Shown here: piece by piece, positions 36,023-48,900 of the stretch
Layout: each line of letters starts with the position of its first letter
Position numbering within the stretch: the stretch's first letter is position 1
Assembly (NCBI RefSeq): GCF_035594125.1
Contig: NC_087172.1
Span: 22,767,430-22,831,429, forward strand
From: Scylla paramamosain
Lineage: Eukaryota > Arthropoda > Malacostraca > Decapoda > Portunidae
Reading direction: 5' to 3'
Length of the DNA: 64,000 nt
Program-made: the position numbers and the translations under genes
Notes under the pieces: generated by a model
What the model was told of the DNA's origin: nothing
Database searches by the model: none
The model's input: the letters and a program-made list of their open reading frames with translations, nothing else

Positions 36023-39000
36023 GTTCTTTTGCTCAAAAATAATAAGACACTCATTATACACGTTTCTCGTAATGTCTTTTTGTTTCCCAATAGGGAGTGC
36101 TTTGCATCCATTTTCGCGTTTTTTGTAGGTAGCAAGCTGAAAAACACTCAAAATGTACCTTTTTGGTAATGTTATTTTTTTTGTTATTGGTTGGTTTGCA
36201 TCCGTTTTAGCGTTTTTCTACGTAAAACACCGAAAAGACATTTTTTCAGTCATTTTGTTTTAGATTCCCATATAGAGTGATTTGCATGTTATTTACCGTT
36301 AGGGTGCCTAACAAGCTGAAAAACACTCAAAAGACAGTTTTCTGGCAAAGACGTTTAATTTCCCCATATAGGTGGCTTTGTATGCACTTTAGGGATTGGT
36401 ACATGACAGTACGAATAAAAAAAAGCTAAAATTAACTTTTTTGATAACCGACTGATAATTTCCTAAATTTTGCCCAAATTTTGGCATCTCGGTACCTGTG
36501 AAGATGAAAAAGAAAGAAAAAAATATCGTATTTTTTTATTTATTTTTTTTTTTCTCAATAAAGAGTGTTATTTGTGGGTTTTAGCTTTTTGGTAAATAAT
36601 GATCTTAAAAACACTGATAATACACGTTTCTCGTAATGTCCTTTCGTTTACGAAAAATAGGGTTCTTTGCATGTATTTAAGCGTTTTTATTGGTAACATG
36701 ATAAAAGACACTCAAAATATATATTTTTGGTAATGTTATTCTCTTTCTCCATGAAGTGTGTTTTGCATGCGTTTTAGCGTTTTGGTATATAAGGAGCTCA
36801 AAACACTTAAAGGCAAGTTTTTGGTAAAAATTGATTTTATTTCCATGTAAAGTGATTCCCCTGCTTTTTAGTGCTTTATTACCTATCATGCTCAAAAACA
36901 CTTAAAAGACACTTTTCTGGTAATGTCATTTTTTTTTCCCACATAAAGCTGGTTTCGCATGCAATTTGGGATTTTTGGAACTAAGAATGTGAAAAGCACT
37001 CAAAATACACGCATTAGTAAAGTTTTTCTGTTTCTCAATTAAAAGTGTTATTCATGAGTTTCAGCATTTTGGTATCTAGGAAACTTCTCCATATACACGA
37101 GTTTTTGCGTTTTTTGGCTTGTGGTTGTTTTAAACTATAATACATTCATTATACACTTTTCTCGCAATGTCCCTTTGTTTCCCAATATAGAGTGCTTTGT
37201 GTCAATTTTCGCGTTTTTTTTGTAGGTAACAAGCTCAAAAACACTCAAAATATACCTTTTTGGTAATGTTTTTCTGCTTCTTGATATTAGTTGGTTTGCA
37301 TCCTTTTCAGCGTTTTTTACGTAAAACACTGAGAAGACACGTTTTCAGTACTTTTGTTTTGCTTTGCCATATAGAGTGAGTTCCTTATTATTTATCGTTT
37401 TGGTGCCTAACATGCTGAAAAACACTCAAAACACAGATTTCTGGTAAGGTCGTTTAATTTCCTGATATTGGAGGCTTTGCATGCACTTTAGTGTTTGGTA
37501 CATAACAGTCCGAAAAAAAAGCTAATATCAACTTTCTTGATATAATTCTCTTATCATATAATTGCCCTAATTTTTCTCAGAATTTTGGCATCTCGGTACC
37601 TATGAAGGTGAATAACAAAAAAAAAAAAAAAATAAATCCTTTTATTTATTTATTTATTTATTTTTCTAAATAACGAGTGTTATTTGTTGTTTTTAGCTTT
37701 TTGGTAGTTAAGGAACTTAAAAACACTCATAATACACGTTTCTCGTAATGTCCTTACGTTTACCAAACATAAGGTTCTTTGCATGCATTTAAGCGTTTTT
37801 ATAGATAACATTATCAAAATAACTCAAAATACATGTTTTTGGTAATGTTATTCTGTTTCTCCATAAAGTTTGTTTTCCATGCGTTTTAGCTGTTTGGTAT
37901 GTACGGAGCTCAAAAACACATATTGGCAAGTTCTTGGTAAAAGTTTGTTTTATTCCCATGTAATGTGATTCCCCTGATTTTTAGTACTTCATTGCCTATC
38001 ACGCTCAAAAACAATTAAAAGACACTTTTGGTAATGTCATTTTTTTCCCTCATAAAGCTAGTTTCTTATGCTATTTTGGGTATTGCTACCTAGGAATATG
38101 AAAAAACACTCAAAATACAGGTATTTGCTAAGGTTGTTCTGTTTCTCAATTAAGATTGTTATTCATGAGTTTCAGCATTTTGGTATTTAAGAAACTTCTT
38201 TATATACACGAGTTTTTGCCTTTTTCTACGTAAAACACTGAGAAGATACATTTTCAGGAATTTTTTTTTGGATTCCCATATAGAGTAAATTCCTTATTAT
38301 TTATCGTTTTGGTGCCTAACATGCTGAAAAACACTCAAAAGACAGATTTCTGGTAAGATCGTTTAATTTCCTCATATAGGAGGCTTTGCATGCACTTTAG
38401 GGTTTGGTACATAACAGTCCGAAAAAAAAGCTGAAATTAACTTTTTTTTATAATATTCTTTTGTTCATATAATTTTCCTGAATTTTCCCAGAATTTTGGC
38501 ATCTCGGTACCTATGAAGATGAAAAAAAAATTCCTTTTTTTTTTTTTTTTTTCTAAAAAAAGTGTTATATGTGGGTTTTAGCTTTTTGGTACTTAGGGAA
38601 CTTACAAAAAAAACACTCATAATACACGTTTCTCGTAATGTCCTTTTGTTTCCCAAACATAATGTTCTTTGCATGTATTTAGGGGTTTTTATAGATAACA
38701 TGATAAAAAAACACCCAAATTACATGTTTTTGGTAATGTTATTCTGTTTCTCCTAAAGTTTGTTTTGCATACGTTTTACTGGTTTGGTATATAAGGAGCT
38801 CAAAAACATTTAAAGGCAAGTTCTTGGTAAAAATTGTTTTTATTGCAATGAAAAGTGATTGCCCTGCTTTTTAGTGCTTTATTGCCTATTACGCACAAAA
38901 ATACTCAAAAGACTTATTTCTGGAAATGTCATATTTTTCAACATAAATCTGGTTTTGCATGAAATTTGGGTTTTTGGTAACTAAGAATATGAAAAACACT

Positions 39001-42000
39001 CAAAATACACGAATTGGGTAAGGTTGTTCTGTTTCTCAATTAAGAGTGTTATTCATGAGTTTCAGCATTTTGTGATCTAGGAAACTTCTCCATATACACG
39101 AGTTTTTGCATTTTTTTGCCTTGTTGTTCTTTTGAACTATAATACACTCATTATACACTTTTCTAGCAATGTCCCTTTGTTTTTCAATATAGAGTGCTTT
39201 GTATTAATTTTAAATATAAATACCTTTTTGGTAATTGGTGGGTTTGCATCCATTTTAGTGTTTTTCTACGTAAAACACTGGGAAGACACGTTTTCTGTAA
39301 TTTTGTTTTGGATTCCTATATAAAGTGAATTTCTTATTATTTATCATTTTGGTGCTGAACATGCTGAAAAACACTCAAAAGACAGATTTCTGGTAAGGTC
39401 ATTTAATTTCCTTATATAGGAGGCTTTGCATGCAGTTTAGGGTTTGGTACAGAACAGTCCGAAAAGAAAGCTAAAATCAACTTTTTTGATAATATTCTTT
39501 TATCATATAATTGTTTTGAATTTTCGCAGAATTTTGGCATTTCGATACCTATGAAGATGAATAGCAAAAAAAAATCCTATTTTTTTATTTTTTTATTTAT
39601 TTATTTTTTCTAAATAAAGAGTGGGTTTTATGTTTTTGGTACTTAAACTTAAAAACACTCTTAATATACGTTTCTCGTAATGTCCTTTAGTTTCCCAAAC
39701 ATAAGGTTCTTTCCATGTATTTAAGCGTTTTTATACATAACATGATCAAAAATACTCAAAATACATGTTTTTGGTAATTTTATTCTGTTTCTCCATAAAG
39801 TTTGTTTTGCATGCGTTTTAGCGGTTTAGTATATAAGGAGCTCAAAACACTTAAATGCAAGTTCTTGATAAAAATTGGTTTTATTCAAATGTAATGTCAT
39901 TGCCCTGCTTTTTAGTGCTTTATTGCCTATCAGGTTCAAAAACACTCAAAAGACTTTTTTCTGGTCATGTCATTTTTTTCTCACATAAAGCTGGTTTCGC
40001 ATGCAATTTGGGGTTTTGGTAACTAAGAATGTGAAAAGCTCTCAAAATTCACGCATTTAGTAAGGTTGTTCTGTTTCTCAATTAGGAATGTTATTCATGA
40101 GTTTCAGCATTTTGATATCTAGGAAACTTCTCCATATCCACAAGTTTTTGCATTTTTTGCCTTTTGGTTCTTTTGAACTATAAAACACTCATTATACACT
40201 TTTCTTGCAGTGTCCTTTTATTTCCTAATGTAGAGTGCTTTGCATCAATTTTCGCGTTTTTTTTGTAGGTAACAAGCTCAAAAACACCCAAAATATACCT
40301 TTTTGGTAATATTTTTCTATTTTTTTTTTATATTGGTTAGTTTGCATCCGTTTTAGCGTTTTTCTACGTAAAACACTGAGAAGACACGTTTTCAGTAGTT
40401 TAGTTTGGATTCCCGTATAGAGTGAGTTCCTTATTTATTTATCGTTTTGGTGCTTAACATTCTGAAAAACACTCAAAAGACAGATTTCTTTAAAGGTCGT
40501 TTAATTTCCTCATATAGGAGGAGGCTTTGCATGCACTTTAGGGTTTGGTATATAAAAGTACGAAAAAAAAGCTAAAATTTTTTGATAATTTTCTTTTATC
40601 ATATGATAGCCCGGAATTTTCCCATAATTTTTGCATCTCGGTACCTATGAAGATGAATAACAAAAAAAAAAAAAAAAATCCTATTTTTTTTATTTTTTAT
40701 TTATTTATTTTTCTAAATAATGAGTGTTATTTGTGGGTTTTAGCTTTTTGGTACTTAAGGAACTAAAAAACAATCATAATACATATTTCTCGGAATGTCC
40801 TTTCGTTTCCCAAACATAAGGTTCTTTGCATGTATTTAATCGTTTTTATAGATAACATGATCAAAAAACACTCAAAATACATATTTTTGGTAATATTATT
40901 CTGTCTCTCCATTAAAGGTGTTTTGCATGCGTTTTAGCGTTTTGGTATGTAATGAGCTCAAAAACACCTAAAAACAAGTTCTTAGTAAATGTTTTTTTTA
41001 TTCCCATGTAATGTGATTGCCCTGCTTTTTAATGGTTTATTGCCTAACACGCTCAAAATTACTCGAAAGACATTTTCTGGTATTATTATTTTTTTCCCAC
41101 ATAAAGCTAGTTTCGCATGGAATTTGGGGTTTTGGTAACTAAAAATGTGAAAAACATTCAAAATATAGGCATTTAGTAAGGTTGTTCTGTTTCTTAATGA
41201 AAAGTGTTTTTCATGGGATTCAGCATTTTGGTATGTAAGAAACTTCTTTATGTACACGAGTTTTTGAGTTTTTTGCCTTGTGGTTCTTGTGAAACTATAA
41301 AACACTCATTATACACGTTTCTCGTAATGTCCTTTTCTTTCCTAATATAGAGTGCGTTTCATCCATTTTCGCATTTTATTTGTAGGTGTTAAGCTCAAAA
41401 AACACATCAAAATATATTTTTTTGGTAATGTTATTCTATTTCTTCATATTGGTTGGTTTTTATCCGTTTTAGCGTTTTTCTACGTAAATCACTGAAAAGA
41501 CACGTTTTCAGTAATATTGTTGAAATTGCTGAAAAAACACTCAAAAGACAGATTTCTGGTAGAATTGAGTAATTTCTCAATATAGGTGGCTATGCATGCA
41601 CTTCAGGGTTTGGTACATAACGCCAGAAAAAAGCTAAAATTATTTTTTTTATAATGATTTTTTTTTTTTACAAAATTTCCCTGAATTTTTCCAGAATTTT
41701 GGTATCTCGGTTCCATTTTTTCTCTCTCTCTATAAAGTGTTATTTGTGTGTTTTAGCTTTTTGGTACTTAAGGAACTTAAAAACACTCATAATACACGAT
41801 TTTCTTAATGTCCTTTTCTTATACAAACATAGGGTTCTTTACATTTAAGCGTTTTTATAAGTAACATGATCAAAAACACTCAAAAAACATATTTTAGGTA
41901 ATGTTATTCTGTTTGTCCATAAAGGGTGTTTTACATGCGTTTTAGCGTTTTGGTATGTAAGGAGTTAAAAAACACTTAAAGGGAAGTTCTTCGTAAAAGT

Positions 42001-45000
42001 AGGTTTTATTCCCAAGTTATGTGATTTTTCTGCTTTTTAATGCTTTGTTGCATATCACGCTCAAAAACACTTAAAAGACTTTTTTCTGGTAATGTCAAAA
42101 TACATGGTAATGTTATTCTGTTTCACCATAAAGTGTATTTTGCATGCGTTTTAGTGTTTTGGTATATAAGGAGCTCAAAAACTCTTAGAGGCAAGTTCTT
42201 ATGAAAAATTGGTTTAATTCCAATGTAATGTGATTGCCCTGCTTTTTAGTGTTTTATTGCCTAACAATCTCAAAAACACTCAAAAGACATTTTTCTGGTA
42301 ATGTCATTTTTTTTTCCACATGAAGCAGGTTTCGCATGCAATTTAATAAGATTGTTCTGTTTCTCAATTATGAGTGTTGTTCATGAGTTTCAGCATTTTG
42401 GTATCTACGAAACTTATTCATATACACTAGTTTTTGCATTTTTTGCCTTAAGGTTCTTTTGAACTATAAAACACTCATTATACACTTTTCATACAATGTC
42501 CTTTTCTTTCCCATTATAGAGAGCTTTGCATCAATTTTCGTGTTTCTTATAGGTAACAAGCTCAAAAACACTCAAAATATACCTTTTTGGTAATGTTTTT
42601 CTATTTCTTTATATTGGTTTGTTTGCATCCGTGTTAACGTTTTTCTACGTAAAACACTGAGAAGACGCGTTTTTAGTAATTTTCTTTTGAATTACCATAT
42701 ATAGTGAGTTCCTTATTATTTATTGTTTTGGTGCTTAACATGCTGAACAACACTCAAAAGAGAGATTTCTGATAAAGTCGTTTAATTTCCTCATACAGGA
42801 GGCTTTGCATGCACTTTAGGGTTTGGTACATAAGTCCGAAAAAAAAAGCTAAAATCAACTTTTTTGATAATATTCTCTTATCATATAATTGCCTTGAATT
42901 TTTCCAGAATTTTGGGATTTGGATACCTATGAAGATGAATATAAAAAAAAAAATCCTATTTTTTAATTTTTTTTATTTATTTTTTTTTCTACATAAAGAG
43001 TGGGTTTTATGTTTTTGGTACTTAAACTTAAAAACACTCATAATATACGTTTCTCGTAATGTCCTTTAGTTTCCCAAACATAAGGTTCTTTGCATGTATT
43101 TAAGCGTTTTTATAGATAACATGATCAAAAACACTCAAAATACAAGGTTTTGGTAATGTTATTCTGTTTCTCCATAAAGTGTGTTTTGCATGCGTTTTAG
43201 CAGTTTTGTATATAAGGAGCTCAAAAACACTTAAAGGCAAGTTCTTGTTAAAAAATGGTTTTATTCCAATGTAATGTGATTGTCCTGCTTTTGAGTGCTT
43301 TATTACCTATCACGTTGAAAAACATTCAAAAGATACTTTTATGGTAAAGTAATTTTTTTTTCCCACAAAGCTATTTTTGCATGTAATTTGGGGTTTTTGG
43401 TAAATAAGAATGTGAAAAGCACTCAAAATACACGCATTTAGTAAGGTTGTTCTGTTTCTCAATTAAGAGTGTTATTCATGAGTTTCAGCATTTTGATATC
43501 TAAGAAATCTCTCCATATACACGAGTTTTTGCGTTGTTTGCTTTGTGGTTCTTTTGAACTATAAAACACTTATTATACACTTTTCTTGCAATGTCCTTTT
43601 TGTTTCCCAATATAGAGTGCTTTGCATCAATTTTCACATTTTTGTAGGTAAAAAGCTCAAAAACACTGAAAATGTACCTTTTTGGTAACGTTTTTCTATT
43701 TCTTGATATTGGTTGGTTTGCATCCGTTTTAACGTTTTTCTACGTAAAACATTGAGAAGACACGTTTTAAGTAACTTTGTTTTGGATTCCCATATAGAGT
43801 GAGTTCCTTATTATTTGTCGTTTTGGTGCCTAACATGCTAAAAAACACACAAAACACAGATTTCTGGTAAGGTCGTTTAATTTCCTCATATTGGAGGCTT
43901 TCCATGCACTTTAAGGTTTGATACATAACAGTCCGAAAAAAAAGCTGAAATTAACTTTTTTCATAATGTTCTTTCATCACATAATTGCCCTGAATTTTCC
44001 GAGAATTTTGGCATCTCGGTATCTATGAAGATGAATTAATTTTTTTTATTTTTTTATTTTTTATTTTCTAAATAAAGAGTGTTATTTGTGAGTTTTAGCT
44101 TTTTGGTACTTAAGGAACTTATAAAAACATTCATAATAATCGTTTCTCGTAATGTCCTTTTGTTTCCCAAATATAATGTTCTTTGCATGTACTTAAGCGT
44201 TTTTATAGATAACATGATCAAAAACACTCAAAATACATGTTTTTGGTAATGTTATTCTGTTTCTCCATAAAGTTTGTTTTGCATGCGTTTTAGCCGTTTT
44301 TATATATAAGGGGTTAAAAGTATTTTTTATTCTCATGTAATGTGATTATTCTGCTTTTTATTCCTTTGTTGCATATCACGCTCAAAAACACTCAAAAGAC
44401 ACTTTTCTGGTAATGTTATTTTTTTTTCCGAAATGAAGCTAGTTTCGCATGTAATTTGGCATTTTTGTAACTAAGAATGTTAAAAACACTTAAAATACAC
44501 AATTTAGTAAGGTAGTTCTGTTTATCGATTAAAAGTGTTATTCATGCATTTCATCATTTTGGTATGTAAAAATTTGTCTATATACAGGAGTTTTTGCGTT
44601 TATTGCCTTGTGGTTCTTTTAAAACTATAAAACTCATTATACACGTTTCTCGTAATGTCCTTTTGTTTCCTAATATAGAGTGCTTTACATCCATTTTTGC
44701 ATTTTTTGTAGGTAACATGCTCTAAAACACTCAAAATATATCTTTTTGGTAATGTTATTCTATTTCTTCATATAGGATGGTTTGCATCCGCTTTAGCGTT
44801 TTTCTACGTAAAACACTGAAAAGACACGTTTTCAGTAATTTTGTTTTGGATTCACATATTGACTGATTTTCATATTATTTATCGTATTGGTGCCTAACAT
44901 GCTGGAAAACACTGAAAAGACAGGTTTTTGGTAAAGTCGTTTAACTTCCCTATATAGGTGGCTTTCCATGCACTTTAGGTTTTGGTACATAACACTTAGA

Positions 45001-45509
45001 AAAAAAAAAAACTATAATTAACTTTCATGATAATGTTCTTTTTTTTCACATAAATTCCGTGAATTTTGGCAGAATTTTGGCAATTCGGTACCTATGAAGA
45101 TGAAAAAAAAAATCCCATTTTTTAATTTTTTTATTTATTATTATTATTTTTTTTCTAAAACGTGTTATTTGTGGGTTTTAGCTTTTTCGTACTGAAGGAA
45201 CTTAAAAAACACTCATAATACACGTTTCTCGTAACGTCCTTTCTTTTCCCAAACATAAAATTCTCTTTGCATGTATTTAAGCGTTTTTATAGATAACATG
45301 ATAAAAAACAATCAAAATACATGCATTTGGTAATGTTATTCTGTTTCTCCATAAAATGTACTTTGCATGCGTTCTAGCGTTTTGGTATGTAAGGAGCTCA
45401 AAAACACTTAAATGCAAGTTCTTGGTAAAATTTGGGTTATTTCCATGTAATGTGATTGCCCTGGCTTTTAGTGTTTTATTGCGTAACACGCTCAAAAATA
45501 CTGAAAAGA

Positions 45510-45993
45510 CATGCAAAGCCTTCCATATAAGGAAATTAAAGACCTTACCAGAAATCTGTCTTTTAAGTGTTTTTCAGCATGTTAGGCACTAAAACGATAA
45601 ATAATAAGGAACTCACTCTCTGTGGGAATCCAAAAGAAAATTACTGAAAACGTGTCTTCTCAGTGTTTTACGTAAAAAAAAACGCTAAAACTGATACAAA
45701 CCAACCAATATCAAAAAGCACAAAAACATTACCAAAAATGTATATTTTGAGTGTTCTTGAGCTTGTTACCTACAAAAAAAAAAAACGCGAAAATGGATAC
45801 AAAGCACTCTGTATTGGGAAACAAAGGGACATTGCGAGAAAAGTGTATAATGAATGTTTTATAGTTGAAAAAAACCACAAGGCAAAAAACGCAAAAACTC
45901 GTGTGTATGGAGAAGTTTCCTATATACCAAAATGCTGAAACTCATGAATAACACTCTTAATTGACAAACAGAGCAACTTTACTAAATGCGTGT
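45510..45993 (-). repeat. Micro-inversion within the HOR, copy 2
   Basis: Same junctions as at 19281: forward ACTGAAAAGACATG joins reverse CAAAGCCTTCC, and reverse TAAATGCGTGT joins forward CATAAACACTAAAAGGC. Inside is the reverse complement of the same run of monomers. Slightly longer than copy 1 because it retains bases that copy 1 lost near its right side. Confidence 0.85.
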
Positions 45994-48900
45994 CATAAAC
46001 ACTAAAAGGCAAGTTCTTCATAAAAGTTGGTTTTATTCCCATGTAATGTGATTGTCATGCTTTTTAGTGCTTTATTGCCTAACACGCTCAAAAACACTCA
46101 AAGACACTTTTCTGGTAATGCCATTTTTTTCCCACATAAAACTAGTTTCGCATGGAATTTGGGGTTTTGGTAACTAAGAATGTAAAAAAAACACTTAAAA
46201 TACACGCATTTAGTAAGGTTGTTCTGTTTCTTGATTAAGAGTGTTATTCATGAGTTTCAGTATTTTGGTATCTTAGATTCTTCTCCATATAGTCGAGTTT
46301 TTGCGTTTTTTGCCTTGTGATTCTGGTGAAACTATAAAAGACTCATTATACACGTTTCTCATTATGTCCTTTTTTTTTTCTTATATAGAGTGCTTTGCAT
46401 CCATTTTCGCTTTTTTTTTATGTAACAAGCTCAAAAACACACAAAATATACTTTTTTGGTAATGTTATTCTATTTCTTCATATTGGTTGGTTTCCGTCCG
46501 TTTTAGCGTTTTTCTACGTAAATCTTTTAAAAGACACGTTTTCAGTCATTTTGTTTTGGATTTCCATATAGAGTGACTTTCATATTATTTATCGTTTTGG
46601 TGCCTAACATGCAGAAAAACACTCAAAAGACAGATTTCTTGTAAAATCGTTAAATTTCATCAGATAGGTGGTTTGCATACACTTTATGGTTTGGAACATA
46701 ACTCCGAAAAAAAAAGGTAAAACTAACTTTTTCGATAATGTTTTTTCCACATAATTTCCCTGAATTTTGGCAAAATTTTGGCATCTTGGTACCTATGAAC
46801 ATCAATAACAAAAAAATAAAAATGCTATTTTTTTATTTTATTTTTTTTTTTCTATAAAGAGTGTTATTTGTAGGTTTTAACGTTTTGGTACTTAAGGAAC
46901 ATTAAAACATTCATAATACACATTTCTCGTAATGTCCTTTCTTTTCCAAAATATGGGGATCTTAACATGTATTTAAGCGTTTTTATAGGTAAACACTCAA
47001 AAAACTTATTTTGGTAATGTTATTCTGCTTCTCCATAAAGGAGTGTTTTGCATGCGTTTTAGCGATTTGGTATGTAAGGAGCTGAAAAACACTTCAAGGC
47101 AAGTTCTTGGTAAAAGTTGGTTTTATTGCAATGTAATATGATTGCCCTGCTTTTTAGTTCTTTATTGCCTAACACGCTCATAAACACTGAAAAGATACTT
47201 TTTTTTATGTCATTTTTTTCCCACATTAAGCTAGTTTCGCATGCTATTTAGGATTTTGGAAAAGAATATGAAAAAAAAAAAAACCTCAAAATACACTCAT
47301 TTGGTAATGTTCTGTTTCTCAATTCAGATTTTTATTCATGAGTTTCAGCATTTTGGTATCTAAGAAACTTCTTTATATACACGAGTTTTTGCGTTTTTTG
47401 CCTTGTGGTTCTTGTGAACCACAAGATCTTTTGCCCGAAAATAATAAGACACTCATTATACATGTTTCTCGTAATGTCCTTTTCTTTCCCAATAGGGAGT
47501 GCTTTGCATCCATTTTCGCGTTTTTTGTAGGTAACAAGCTCAAAAACACTAAAAATATACCTCTTTGGTAATGTTTTTCTATTTCTTCATAGTGGCTGGT
47601 TTTAATCTGTTTTAGCGTTTTTCTACGTAAAACACCGAAAAGACACGTTTTCAGTAATTTTGTTTTCGATTCCCAAAGAATATTGCCAGAATTTTGGCAT
47701 CATAGTACCTATGAAGATGAATAAAAAAATAAAAAAAAATACATATTTTTTTTTTTTTTATCTAATAAGTGTGTTATTTGTGGGTTTTAGCTTTTTTTGT
47801 ACTTAAGGAACTTAAAAACACTCATAATACACGTTTCTGGAATGTCCTCTTGTTTCCCCAAAAAAGGGTTCTTTACATGTATTTAAGCGTTTTTATTGGT
47901 AACATGATCAAAAACCCTCAAAATACATACTTTTAGTAATGTTCTACTGTTTCACCATAAAGTGTATTTTGCATGCGTTTTAGTGTTTTGGTACATAAGG
48001 AGCTCAAAAACACTTAAAGGCAAGTTTTTGTTAAAAATTGGTTTTATTCAAATGTAATGTGTTTGCCCTACTTTTTAGTGCTTTATTGCCTAACACTCAC
48101 AAAAACACTCAAAAGACATTTTTCATAGTAATGTCATTTTTTACCCACATAAAGCTGGTTTCGCATGCAATTTGGGATTTTGGTAACTAAGAATGTGAAA
48201 AACACTCAAAATACACGCATTTAGTAAGATTGTTCTGTTTCTCAATTAAGAGTGTTGTTCCAGAGTTTCAGCATTTTAGAATGTAAGAAACTTCTCTATA
48301 TACACGTGTTTTTACGTTTTTTGCCTTGTAGTTCTTGTGAAACTATAAAACACTCATTATATACGTTTCTTGTAATGTCCTTTTGCTTCCGAATATAAAG
48401 TGCTTTCTATCCATTTTCGCGTTTTTTTGTAGGTAACAAATTTAAAAACACTCAAAATATACCTTTTTGGTAATGTTATTTTATTTCTTCATATTGGTTG
48501 GTTTGCATCCGTTTTAGCGTTTTTCTACATAAAACACGGAAAAGACACGTTTTTAGTAATTTTGTTTTAGATTCCCATATAGATTGACTTCCATGTTATT
48601 TATCGTGTTGGTTCCTAAGATGCTGAAAAATACTCATAAGACCGTTTTCTGGCAAAGACGTTTAATTTACCGTTATAGGTGGCTTTGCATGCACTTTACG
48701 GGTTTGGTACATAACAGTCCGAAAAAAAAGCTAAGTTTAACTTTTTGATAATGTTCTTATTTCACATAATTTTCTGAATTTTGCCCGAATTTTGCCATAT
48801 CGGTACCTGTGAAGATGAATAAGAAAGAAAAAAAGTATTGTATTTATTTTTATTTATTTTTTTTTCTCAATAAAGAGTTTTATTTGTGGCTTTTTGCTTT

